DNA of 9,937 nt. Origin: Proteobacteria bacterium UBA1847. Lineage in GTDB: Bacteria; Pseudomonadota; Gammaproteobacteria; Steroidobacterales; Woeseiaceae. The notes beneath the pieces are model-generated. The model did no database searches and was not told the origin of the DNA. It worked only from the letters and a program-made list of their open reading frames with translations. Positions 1 to 7,007 of the stretch are shown piece after piece (within the stretch, counting starts at the first letter, position 1; the number at the start of each line of letters is the position of its first letter). The stretch spans positions 283-10,219 of the forward strand of contig DDIP01000240.1 in NCBI GenBank assembly GCA_002338605.1. Reading direction: 5' to 3'. The translations under genes and the position numbers were made by a program.

Positions 1-738
1 ATGGGCGAGCTGCACCTCGACATCAAGGTGGACATTCTCCGCCGCACCCACAAGGTGGATGTGGAAATGGGCAAACCGCAGGTTGCCTACCGCGAAACGA
101 TCACCAAGCTGATTACGGACAGCTACACACACAAGAAGCAGTCCGGCGGCTCGGGTCAGTATGGCAAGATCGACTACCAGATCGAGCCTGGCGAGCCGAA
201 TTCAGGCTACCAGTTTGAATCCAAGGTCACCGGCGGTAACGTTCCGCGCGAATACTGGAGCGCCATCGACAAGGCATTTGGATCCTGCATGAGCGAAGGT
301 ACACTGGCCGGCTATCCGCTTCTGGATGTCAAATTCACGCTGCTCGACGGTGCGTTCCACGCAGTCGACTCATCCGCCCTGGCATTCGAAATTGCGACCA
401 AGGCTGCTTATCGCCAGTCAATTCCCAAAGCCGGCGTGCAATTGCTGGAGCCGATCATGAAAGTCGATGTCTTCACACCCGAAGACAATGTCGGCGATGT
501 TATCGGCGATCTCAACCGCCGTCGCGGCATGATCAAGTCACAGGACGCTGGCCCTACCGGCGTGCGCGTCAAGGCGAATGCACCGCTCGCGGACATGTTC
601 GGCTACATTGGCCACTTGCGCACCCTGACCTCCGGTCGCGGGCAGTTCTCGATGGAGTTCGCACATTACGCGCCGTGTCCGCAAAACGTCGCCGAAGCCG
701 TTATCAAAGAGGCAGCGGAGCGAAAAGCCCGAAAGTAG
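1..738 (+). CDS. fusA: Elongation factor G, C-terminal part (5' end outside window), possibly an EF-G2 paralogue
   Basis: This is the last 245 residues of translation elongation factor G, the cytoplasmic GTPase that drives ribosomal translocation. The first ATG is not a start: it is the internal Met of the conserved GMGELHLDI segment at the end of domain III, so about 455-460 residues (GTPase domain, domain II, most of III) lie upstream of the window. Domain IV covers roughly residues 24-148 ([30 protein letters not shown]), and domain V starts near [10 protein letters not shown] and includes [12 protein letters not shown] and [15 protein letters not shown]. His120 matches the domain IV tip histidine, inside [11 protein letters not shown]. 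coli EF-G has HDVDSSELAF there. The C-terminus is complete (TAG at 736-738). No tuf gene follows, and the next gene is a convergent permease, which suggests a second EF-G outside the str operon. EF-G identity is certain; paralogue status is inference. Confidence 0.95.
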   Translation: MGELHLDIKVDILRRTHKVDVEMGKPQVAYRETITKLITDSYTHKKQSGGSGQYGKIDYQIEPGEPNSGYQFESKVTGGNVPREYWSAIDKAFGSCMSEGTLAGYPLLDVKFTLLDGAFHAVDSSALAFEIATKAAYRQSIPKAGVQLLEPIMKVDVFTPEDNVGDVIGDLNRRRGMIKSQDAGPTGVRVKANAPLADMFGYIGHLRTLTSGRGQFSMEFAHYAPCPQNVAEAVIKEAAERKARK

Positions 739-764
739 TCTCTTCGCAAGCGCCAGGCACCCGA

Positions 765-1679
765 TCAGGCCCCTTCAGCAACCGCTGCGGGGGCTTTTTT
801 ACGCCCATTGCGAATGGCATCGAAGCTGAAAATGACGACCGCGATCCAAATGCACACGAAGCAGACCCAGTGGGCGACCGTCAACACCTCACCGTAGTAA
901 ACGCCAGTCAGGAACTGGATGGTCGGCGACAGGAATTGCATGAAGCCAATGGTGGTCAACGGCAGGCGCCGGGCTGCCAAGGCAAAAAACAGCAGCGGCA
1001 GCGCCGTGACAGGACCGGCCATGACAAGCAGGAGTGACATGGTCGTATCACCACCGGCAAACACTGCCAGCCCCGCTGAACTGAGCCAGGCGAAGCAGCC
1101 GAGTGCAAATGGCGCCAGCAGCAGGGTTTCGATGAAAAGCCCCGGCATGCCGCCGATGACAACTTTCTTTCGGATCGCCGCGTATACGGTGAAGCTCACT
1201 GCAATACCCAGCGAAACCCAGGGAACCTGCCCGCCGTTGACGCTCAGGATCAGTACGCCAAGCACCGCCAGCAGCACCGCGAATCCCTGAAAACGGCGCA
1301 AGCGTTCGCCAAAAAGCAGGACACCGGCAAGCATGTTTGTCAGGGGGTTGATGTAATACCCAAGACTGGCTTCGAAAATGCGGTCGTCCTGGATCGCCCA
1401 GATGTATATGAACCAGTTGATGCCGATGACAAAGGCCGACAGGGATAACCAGCCGAGCATGGACCTGTGCGTCAACGCGCGACCGACCTCGCGCCATTGC
1501 CGGCGCAGAGCGATGATGATTGCGCCAAACGGGACCGCCCACATCACACGATGGGTAATGACTTCCAGTGGTGATACGGACCCGACGACCTTGAAGTAGA
1601 CGGGCAGGAAACCCCACATCAAATAGGCGAGCAGCCCGGCTACCACGCCGTCACGTACATCCCTCTCAAGAGTGGTCAA
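765..1679 (-). CDS. rarD: RarD-like EamA-family permease
   Basis: This is an inner-membrane protein of the EamA/DMT transporter superfamily, RarD type. Its substrate is not established (the name came from a proposed chloramphenicol-sensitivity phenotype). The 304 residues match the usual family length of about 300 and form about ten hydrophobic segments. RarD-like signatures are LAYLMWGFLPVYFK (17-30), HRVMWA (43-48), NWFIYIWAI (88-96), ASLGYYINPL (104-113), LLFGERL (121-127) and GFMQFLSPTIQFL (245-257). The most likely start is a TTG (1679-1677) giving MTTLERDVRDG; no ATG or GTG lies close upstream in frame, and the ribosome binding site is weak (GGGCGG). The gene is convergent with EF-G and divergent from the ATPase. 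Its last codons also encode the opposing terminator, which may explain the small-residue tail APAAVAEGA. Confidence 0.9.
   Translation of the reverse strand: MTTLERDVRDGVVAGLLAYLMWGFLPVYFKVVGSVSPLEVITHRVMWAVPFGAIIIALRRQWREVGRALTHRSMLGWLSLSAFVIGINWFIYIWAIQDDRIFEASLGYYINPLTNMLAGVLLFGERLRRFQGFAVLLAVLGVLILSVNGGQVPWVSLGIAVSFTVYAAIRKKVVIGGMPGLFIETLLLAPFALGCFAWLSSAGLAVFAGGDTTMSLLLVMAGPVTALPLLFFALAARRLPLTTIGFMQFLSPTIQFLTGVYYGEVLTVAHWVCFVCIWIAVVIFSFDAIRNGRKKAPAAVAEGA
769..800 (+). terminator. Intrinsic terminator of the EF-G gene
   Basis: The hairpin has an outer stem GCCCC (769-773) with GGGGC (790-794), a TT/CG internal mismatch, an inner stem CAGC (776-779) with GCTG (784-787), and an AACC loop, followed directly by six T (795-800). 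This is a classic rho-independent terminator about 30 bases after the EF-G stop. It lies wholly inside the 3' coding end of the convergent permease gene, whose stop is at 765-767. Confidence 0.88.
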
Positions 1680-1951
1680 ACTAGTGCCGCCCGCTCGGTG
1701 ACGACATGGGCTTCGAAACTCGCATTGCTGGATCTTCTTGGACGGGATTTGGGTTGCCGTATTCTGAATGGTTTTAAGTTCAAAATCAGGGAATATTTAC
1801 CGTACTCGAAAATGCTGCAAAAGGCGTCAGGACGCCCTCTGCTGGCGATTTCTGTGACATAAGCCGATGAAATTGCCCCGAAATGGACCCAAACTGACCA
1901 TCTGGTATGGCCGTCGCTCCGGGGCGGCCAGTCGCTCACGAGCGGATAGCT
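1680..1951. other. Divergent intergenic region between the permease and ATPase genes
   Basis: This 272-base region has no gene I can support. It should carry the promoters for both flanking genes. An AT-richer patch at about 1765-1820 is the likeliest place. I could not pick a convincing sigma70 pair: the best plus-strand candidate is TTGGGT (1749-1754) and TTTAAG (1773-1778) with an 18-base spacer, matching only 3 and 4 of 6 consensus bases. A perfect hairpin lies at 1823-1836. A GC-rich imperfect inverted repeat (GGCCG ... CGGCC, about 1909-1929) sits just ahead of the ATPase start. Confidence 0.6.
1823..1836 (-). other. Perfect hairpin with T-run on the minus strand
   Basis: GGCGTC (1823-1828) is followed two bases later by its reverse complement GACGCC (1831-1836), so RNA could form at least a 5-bp GC-rich stem with a 4-base loop. 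Read on the minus strand, the hairpin is followed by TTTT. The shape fits a weak intrinsic terminator or attenuator ahead of the permease gene, or a block to stray antisense transcription from the ATPase side. The stem is short and no leader peptide is evident, so function is unproven. Confidence 0.35.
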
Positions 1952-4171
1952 ATGTACGAACAACATTTCGGGCTCAAGAAACCCCCTTTTCGCGCCAAGG
2001 CTACCGGCACAGATGTCTTCGTGGGACCGCAGATCGCAACCGCGATGGCGGGACTGAAAAAGGCGCTGATCGCCAGTGATGCTGTGGCTACGGTCTCCGG
2101 GCCGGTCGGATCCGGCAAAACAACTCTGGTCATGAAAGCACTGGAGTCCATGGTCGGACGGCCAAAGGTCGTGCGAGTCGGCCGCATGCGCCTGGATACC
2201 ACCGACGTTCTCGGCCTGTTGCTTGACGAACTGGGCATCGAGAATCAGCCGCGCGGAACGATTCAGAAATTCAATGCATTTCGTCGACGCCTCAAGGAAA
2301 TGGAAGACAGCGAGACGAGACTGGTCATCGCCATCGAAGACAGTCAGCGGCTCGGACTCGACACACTGGCGGAGATCGAGGCTGTAACGGCTGCTGATGC
2401 GGGCTTGTCCGAGGGTGCCGGTATCGTCTTGATGGGCGACGAAGATCTCGAACAATCGCTTCGCGACCCGCAGCTTGGCAGGCTCTGTCAACGTATTCGC
2501 CAAAGACTGCATACGACTCCCTTGCCGCCCGCCGAACTGCGTGGCTACCTGCGCCATTGCTTTCGCCTGGCTGGCGGCGACTTCGAACAGGTTTTCGATA
2601 CCGATGCGGCACTACTTCTGCACCATCTCACGGGCGGGGTCCCGCGCCTTGCGAATACTGTTATTGAATCGGCCATGGCAACCGCTGTGGACCAGGGACT
2701 CGACAAAGTCTCATCTGAGCTGCTGGCGAGAACCGGCGAAAGCGAATTTGGCCTGAGTGCGGCCGGGTTCGAATTCACACCGCCACCCGCCCCTGAAGCG
2801 TCAGCCAAGACCGCTTCCGAAAAAGACATTGTCACTTCGTCACATGGCGAACCGGCACCGGAGCCCGCGCCGGAGGCGGATCCAGTCACACCGGCTCCAG
2901 TCAGCAGTGAGCCGGTCAAGGTCTTTGCTGACGTGCCGGAATCCGCTGATCTGCCCGAGCTGATCCAGGACACGCTACCCGATTTACAGGTCCTCGCACC
3001 GGAATTCGCGGTTGCCGATGAGCCACCGATCGCGAAACCCGAAACCGAACCTGGCAAGTCTGAACCCGAATTGCTGACGCTGGCGCCGGATGTCCCGGAG
3101 CAGGACATGCCGGAAGCCGTGCTCGATGTTTCCCTATCGGAACCGGAAATGCCGAAGCCCGTCGCTGACCGTCCCGATATCGATGCCGAAATGCCTGTGC
3201 TGGCGCTTGAAGAGCAGAGTCAGGATAGCAAGATCGACAGCGACGAAATTCCCGACTGGGACCGGGACCCGACAATGGCCGAACTGCGGCCGGATCTTGA
3301 CGCCCTGGAACAGGCCCTGGCATTTACGCAAGAAAACGAACCCGAGCCGAAAACCAGCGCCGACAACGAACACGGCGAGCGAAACGACAAGCAAGTCGAT
3401 AACATTCCGGAAATTACGCTTGATCACGCCATTAGCCAGCGTATCGAAAGCCAGTTGATTGATGAGCCCGGGCAAATCAGTCCCGCACCGCAGAGTGAGT
3501 CGGAACCGGACGAAACCAAGCCCGAGATTCCCGCATTGAAAATCACGGCAAGCAAGACAAACAAGAGCGATACAGAAATCCAAAAGATCGCCGCCGAACT
3601 GTCGCGCGCGAAATCGCTGGAAGACGTCGACGACCGAATGGCAGAAACCCTGTTTGGTGATGAACTGAGTCTTGTCGCTTCCCAATTCATGAAAAAAGCA
3701 GTTCCCGCCGAATCGGCCAACGACGATATCGAAGATGTCGCAGCGGTCGAGGTGGTTGCCGAGACTCAGGCCACTGAGCAACAAGCCACAGCAGCTGGCA
3801 ATGCCACGGCCGTCAGCAACGCGCCGGCCGGCAGTGTTTCCGCGAACTCCGTTGATGTCGAAGTCACGCTTGACTCTGACAGCCAACCCGTACGAGGTGG
3901 CATGGATTTGTCAGCATCGCAGCGGCTGAAGACGGTACGAGCACTCAATGCTGACCTGCACCCGTCGCTGCGCGAGCCTGAATCAAAAGCGGCAAATGAC
4001 GCCGTACAGCCCGTCACCAGCAACAAACCGGAATCGATCGAGGATCAGATCAATATTTCGATGACACAAACACTCAAGGCGCTGAATGTGCGAGCACCCG
4101 TCAGCCACGACGAGGACGAAGACGACAACAAAGGCAAGAGCGGGTTCTTCAGTCGATTCAAGCGAAGCTGA
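1952..4171 (+). CDS. ExeA/GspA-like AAA ATPase with long acidic disordered tail
   Basis: The protein has 739 residues. Residues 1-265 are an ExeA/GspA-type AAA ATPase: the family N-terminal signature MYEQHFGLKKPPF, Walker A GPVGSGKTT (50-58), Walker B LVIAIEDSQRL (124-134), a sensor region around LMGDEDLEQSL, the arginine-rich QRIRQRLHTTPL (180-191) and TGGVPRLANT (227-236). Known relatives (ExeA/GspA, MshM, DamX) act at the envelope in secretion, pili or division. Walker B reads Glu129-Asp130 where the family usually has Asp-Glu. Residues 270-739 are rich in Pro, Glu, Asp and Ala and probably disordered, with likely helices near 440-458, 541-582 and 697-712, and a basic-aromatic end (GFFSRFKRS). 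I see no TM, SPOR or peptidoglycan-binding domain. ATG 1952 is chosen over ATG 1907 because family members begin at MYExxFGL; the ribosome binding site is weak. The gene leads a diguanylate cyclase. The partner system is unknown. Confidence 0.87.
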   Translation: MYEQHFGLKKPPFRAKATGTDVFVGPQIATAMAGLKKALIASDAVATVSGPVGSGKTTLVMKALESMVGRPKVVRVGRMRLDTTDVLGLLLDELGIENQPRGTIQKFNAFRRRLKEMEDSETRLVIAIEDSQRLGLDTLAEIEAVTAADAGLSEGAGIVLMGDEDLEQSLRDPQLGRLCQRIRQRLHTTPLPPAELRGYLRHCFRLAGGDFEQVFDTDAALLLHHLTGGVPRLANTVIESAMATAVDQGLDKVSSELLARTGESEFGLSAAGFEFTPPPAPEASAKTASEKDIVTSSHGEPAPEPAPEADPVTPAPVSSEPVKVFADVPESADLPELIQDTLPDLQVLAPEFAVADEPPIAKPETEPGKSEPELLTLAPDVPEQDMPEAVLDVSLSEPEMPKPVADRPDIDAEMPVLALEEQSQDSKIDSDEIPDWDRDPTMAELRPDLDALEQALAFTQENEPEPKTSADNEHGERNDKQVDNIPEITLDHAISQRIESQLIDEPGQISPAPQSESEPDETKPEIPALKITASKTNKSDTEIQKIAAELSRAKSLEDVDDRMAETLFGDELSLVASQFMKKAVPAESANDDIEDVAAVEVVAETQATEQQATAAGNATAVSNAPAGSVSANSVDVEVTLDSDSQPVRGGMDLSASQRLKTVRALNADLHPSLREPESKAANDAVQPVTSNKPESIEDQINISMTQTLKALNVRAPVSHDEDEDDNKGKSGFFSRFKRS

Positions 4172-4182
4172 GTGGCGCTCCG

Positions 4183-5202
4183 GTGAAAGAGGTCTATTCG
4201 GGGCTTGAGGCCTGGCGATACATTATCGAGTCCGAAAAGCGCCGCAAGACCGTTGAAAGTTACCTCCCCCTGATACTGAGCGCCGCCGGCGCCTTTGGCG
4301 TTTCGCCGTTTATAGTGCTGCGGTATCTGCAAGGTGAGTGGCTCGCCGCCATAGTCGATACCGTGATTGTGCTGGGCTTCACCTGCCTGGGTATCTATGT
4401 TTACCGGACGCGCAAGGTTCGCTTTGCCAGCATAGCCATATCCTTGTTTAGCATGGGAGGGGTGCTGACGACGATTTACGTTATCGGCCCCCAACAAGCC
4501 TATTGGATTTATCCTGGCCTGATGGCAGTGTTTTACCTTCTGCGCCCTCACGAAGCATTGCTGCTTTCGTTCACGACTGTCTTCGCCCTGATTCCACCAT
4601 TGCTTGGCCGCGCCGATTCCCATTCGACGATGACCATCTTTGTCACGATCGTCGTTATGAGTTCCTTCGCTTTTGCATTCTCACTGGTTACCAGCCGTCA
4701 GCGGGAGCAATTGATGCGCCTTGCGACCAAGGACCCATTGACAGGAGCAGGTAATCGCCGCTTCTTCGATACCAAGCTGGTCGATCTCGTCAACAACATG
4801 AGGCGGACCGGAACGCCGGCAAGCTTGCTGTTACTTGACCTCGATCACTTCAAGAAAGTGAATGACGACTATGGCCATGCAATAGGCGACAGAATCCTGA
4901 AGCAGGTAACGGAGATCATTAATCTTCGTATTCGAGCGACAGACAAGCTGTACCGAATCGGCGGTGAAGAATTTGTCGTCGTGATGGAAGGACAAACTGT
5001 CGAACGTGCCGCACATCTTGCGGAACAACTGCGAACCCTGGTCGAAGCAAACGAACTGGTACCGGACCAGGCGGTGACGATTTCACTCGGCGTCGCTGAA
5101 TTACGGCCTGGCGAGGAACCAGTCGATTGGCTACACCGGGCCGATACAGCCCTGTACGAAGCAAAGCGTGCAGGACGTAATCGAAGCCACATCGCGAGCT
5201 AG
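4183..5202 (+). CDS. Membrane diguanylate cyclase (GGDEF)
   Basis: This predicted inner-membrane diguanylate cyclase of 339 residues makes c-di-GMP from two GTP. About six hydrophobic segments (roughly 28-48, 53-74, 80-101, 105-120, 123-142, 150-170) form an N-terminal membrane sensor module of a type I cannot name. The GGDEF domain spans about 178-339: DPLTGAGNRR (184-193), LLLLDLDHFKKVND (215-228), active-site GGEEF (260-264) and ADTALYEAKRAGRN (320-333). RATD (251-254) lies exactly five residues before GGEEF, so the RxxD product-inhibition I-site is intact. The domain looks catalytically competent. The start is GTG at 4183, 11 bases after the ATPase stop, with no strong Shine-Dalgarno, suggesting translational coupling. 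The 3' end overlaps the convergent DUF885 gene by four bases. No EAL or HD-GYP domain is present. Confidence 0.93.
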   Translation: MKEVYSGLEAWRYIIESEKRRKTVESYLPLILSAAGAFGVSPFIVLRYLQGEWLAAIVDTVIVLGFTCLGIYVYRTRKVRFASIAISLFSMGGVLTTIYVIGPQQAYWIYPGLMAVFYLLRPHEALLLSFTTVFALIPPLLGRADSHSTMTIFVTIVVMSSFAFAFSLVTSRQREQLMRLATKDPLTGAGNRRFFDTKLVDLVNNMRRTGTPASLLLLDLDHFKKVNDDYGHAIGDRILKQVTEIINLRIRATDKLYRIGGEEFVVVMEGQTVERAAHLAEQLRTLVEANELVPDQAVTISLGVAELRPGEEPVDWLHRADTALYEAKRAGRNRSHIAS

Positions 5203-6998
5203 GCGTCCTCCAAAAGCTTTTTGTCCACCCAGCGCAAGACGATTTCTTCAAGCATCGCCAGTGGCACGGCTCCGTTGCCTAATACGACGTCGTGAAACTC
5301 TCGCAAGTCGAAGCGATCGCCAAGGTCGTTTTCGGCAATGCGGCGCAGCTCCCAGATTTTCAGTTCGCCAAGCTTGTAGGCAAGCGCCTGTCCCGGCCAG
5401 GAAATATATCGATCCACCTCCGCCCGGATGTTGGCTTCGGACAAGGATGTGTTGCTGAGGAAAAAGTCCATCGCCTGCTGCCGCGTCCAACCTTGCGAGT
5501 GCAGGCCGGTATCGACAACCAGCCGGCAAGCACGCCACATCTCATAACTCAGTCGTCCAAAGTGTTCGTATGGCGTCTGGTAGATTCCCATTTCCACGCC
5601 AAGTTTTTCTGCATACAGCGCCCAGCCTTCGCCGTAGGCGCTGAAGTAAAGGTTGCGGCGAAATGCAGGCGCATCTTCCATTTCCGATGACAATGCATTC
5701 TGGTGGTGATGGCCAGGTACAGCCTCGTGCAGCGCCAGTGCCGGAATCTCGTAGAGCGGGCGCTGATCCAGTGCGTAGGTATTGATCCAGAACGCGCCGC
5801 CCTGAGGCGCTCCGGGCGGTGACCCGTAGTAGGCTCCCGTCGTATAGTTTGGCGCGATTTCATCCGGTACCGGGACGATACCGTAGGGTTGTCGTGGCAA
5901 CTTGCCGAAAAATCCCGGCATTACATAGTCGATACGTTTTGCTATGTAGGCCGTCTCTTTTAGCAGGTCTTCCTTGCTGGTGGCATAGAACTGCGGATCC
6001 GTGCGAAGGAATTTCCCGAACGCTGCGAAATCACCGTTGAATTCCAGTTCCTCAATGATCCCGTCCATCTCCCCTCGAATTCGTTTAACCTCCTCCAGTC
6101 CAATACTGTGGATCTCGCCAGCTGTCGTGTCAGTGAGTGTCGTGTATCGCTTGATGTTGAATGCGTAGTATTCCTCGCCCTCGAGCAGATCCTCGGCACC
6201 GATAGTGTCACTTGCCTGGTATTCGTCGTGAAGAAATGCCGCCAGTTTCGAAAATGCCGGCAATACCTGTTCACGAATGACCTGTAGCCCGGCTTCTTGA
6301 AGTCGCGCCTTGTCCTCAGCGGAGACCCGCTCGCTCATGTCAACAAACGGCTCATAGAAACTGCTGTCCTTTGGATCGTCTTTGACCTGGGCCTCGATGG
6401 TTGGCAGCACACCGTCAATTACAATTTGCGGCAGCACGAACAGGTCTTCGACACCCGCGCGCATGTTGTCAATATTTTCATCGAAATAGCGAGGGATATC
6501 GGCCATACGAGCGATGTAGTCCTCGTAGTCAGTCGCGCGCTGCATCGAAACGCCGCTGCTCGCTGTCAGTGCGTTCATGAAAAAGCCGGAAAACGTATTG
6601 AACGGAATCCTGTTGAGTCGCAGTTCGCTGGCGCCAATCGAGTCCTCGAGCACCCATTGGAACAAGTTGGCATCGATACGAGCTTCGTCACCGAGTGTGT
6701 CGCGGTCAATATCGCGGACCCGGCGCAAGAACGCCTTCTCCGCTTCCAGTCGACGCTGTTCGTCAGCAACGGTCACGGCAGGCATCCTGTCATTGAAGTC
6801 GCTTACCCCAACGGCAGTTGCAAGCGTCGGGTCTTCGGCGAGTGCATACTCCCAGTGTTCCTCAATGATGGCGTTGAGTTGCTGTTCGGCTACCGACGTT
6901 TTGTCGGCCTGCGCAGCAACCTGGCTTTCGTCCGGTGCGCCGCACGCTGACACCAGCACGAGCAACACAACGACTACGATGTGGCGACAGAGGTTCAT
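5199..6998 (-). CDS. DUF885-family zincin-like lipoprotein
   Basis: This 599-residue predicted lipoprotein belongs to the DUF885 family, considered zinc-dependent peptidase-like (gluzincin fold); substrates are not defined. A signal peptide of about 18 residues ends in lipobox VSAC with Cys19. Gly20 at +2 is no inner-membrane retention signal, so outer-membrane sorting is expected. Metal-site motifs are LHEAVPGHHHQ (423-433; His424, Glu425, His430) and EGWALYAEKLG (457-467), the family's HExxPGH and EGWxLYxE hallmarks. Full length is typical of the family. The ATG at 6998 lies 9 bases after the stop of the M28 peptidase gene, so the two are almost certainly cotranscribed. It is the last gene of the minus-strand set and ends tail to tail with the diguanylate cyclase through a shared CTAG; I see no terminator after it. 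Family assignment is firm, peptidase activity is inferred. Confidence 0.92.
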   Translation of the reverse strand: MNLCRHIVVVVLLVLVSACGAPDESQVAAQADKTSVAEQQLNAIIEEHWEYALAEDPTLATAVGVSDFNDRMPAVTVADEQRRLEAEKAFLRRVRDIDRDTLGDEARIDANLFQWVLEDSIGASELRLNRIPFNTFSGFFMNALTASSGVSMQRATDYEDYIARMADIPRYFDENIDNMRAGVEDLFVLPQIVIDGVLPTIEAQVKDDPKDSSFYEPFVDMSERVSAEDKARLQEAGLQVIREQVLPAFSKLAAFLHDEYQASDTIGAEDLLEGEEYYAFNIKRYTTLTDTTAGEIHSIGLEEVKRIRGEMDGIIEELEFNGDFAAFGKFLRTDPQFYATSKEDLLKETAYIAKRIDYVMPGFFGKLPRQPYGIVPVPDEIAPNYTTGAYYGSPPGAPQGGAFWINTYALDQRPLYEIPALALHEAVPGHHHQNALSSEMEDAPAFRRNLYFSAYGEGWALYAEKLGVEMGIYQTPYEHFGRLSYEMWRACRLVVDTGLHSQGWTRQQAMDFFLSNTSLSEANIRAEVDRYISWPGQALAYKLGELKIWELRRIAENDLGDRFDLREFHDVVLGNGAVPLAMLEEIVLRWVDKKLLEDA

Positions 6999-7007
6999 GC
7001 TCGTGCC

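Noticed and set aside
1676..2557. Long minus-strand reading frame overlapping the 5' part of the ATPase gene and the intergenic region
   Set aside because: It is antisense to a clearly conserved AAA domain, has no family signature, and its composition fits a shadow of GC-biased codons.
3134..3886. 250-codon minus-strand frame opposite the ATPase tail
   Set aside because: It is the mirror of the repetitive acidic tail codons. The apparent Phe/Gly/Arg richness comes from reverse-complemented Glu/Asp/Pro codons, and no start context supports it.
1952..4171. ATPase as part of an exosortase/PEP-CTERM or MSHA pilus locus
   Set aside because: No exosortase, glycosyltransferase, pilin or secretion gene is adjacent; only the general ExeA-like domain is shared.
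5211..5223. CAAAAGCTTTTTG palindrome just after the diguanylate cyclase stop, considered as a terminator
   Set aside because: It is a 10-bp AT-rich palindrome with no loop and no GC stem, and its bases encode the Lys-Lys-Leu-Leu end of the DUF885 protein.
6297..6950. 217-codon plus-strand frame opposite the DUF885 gene
   Set aside because: It lies wholly antisense to a conserved metalloprotein gene and has no recognisable motif or ribosome binding site.
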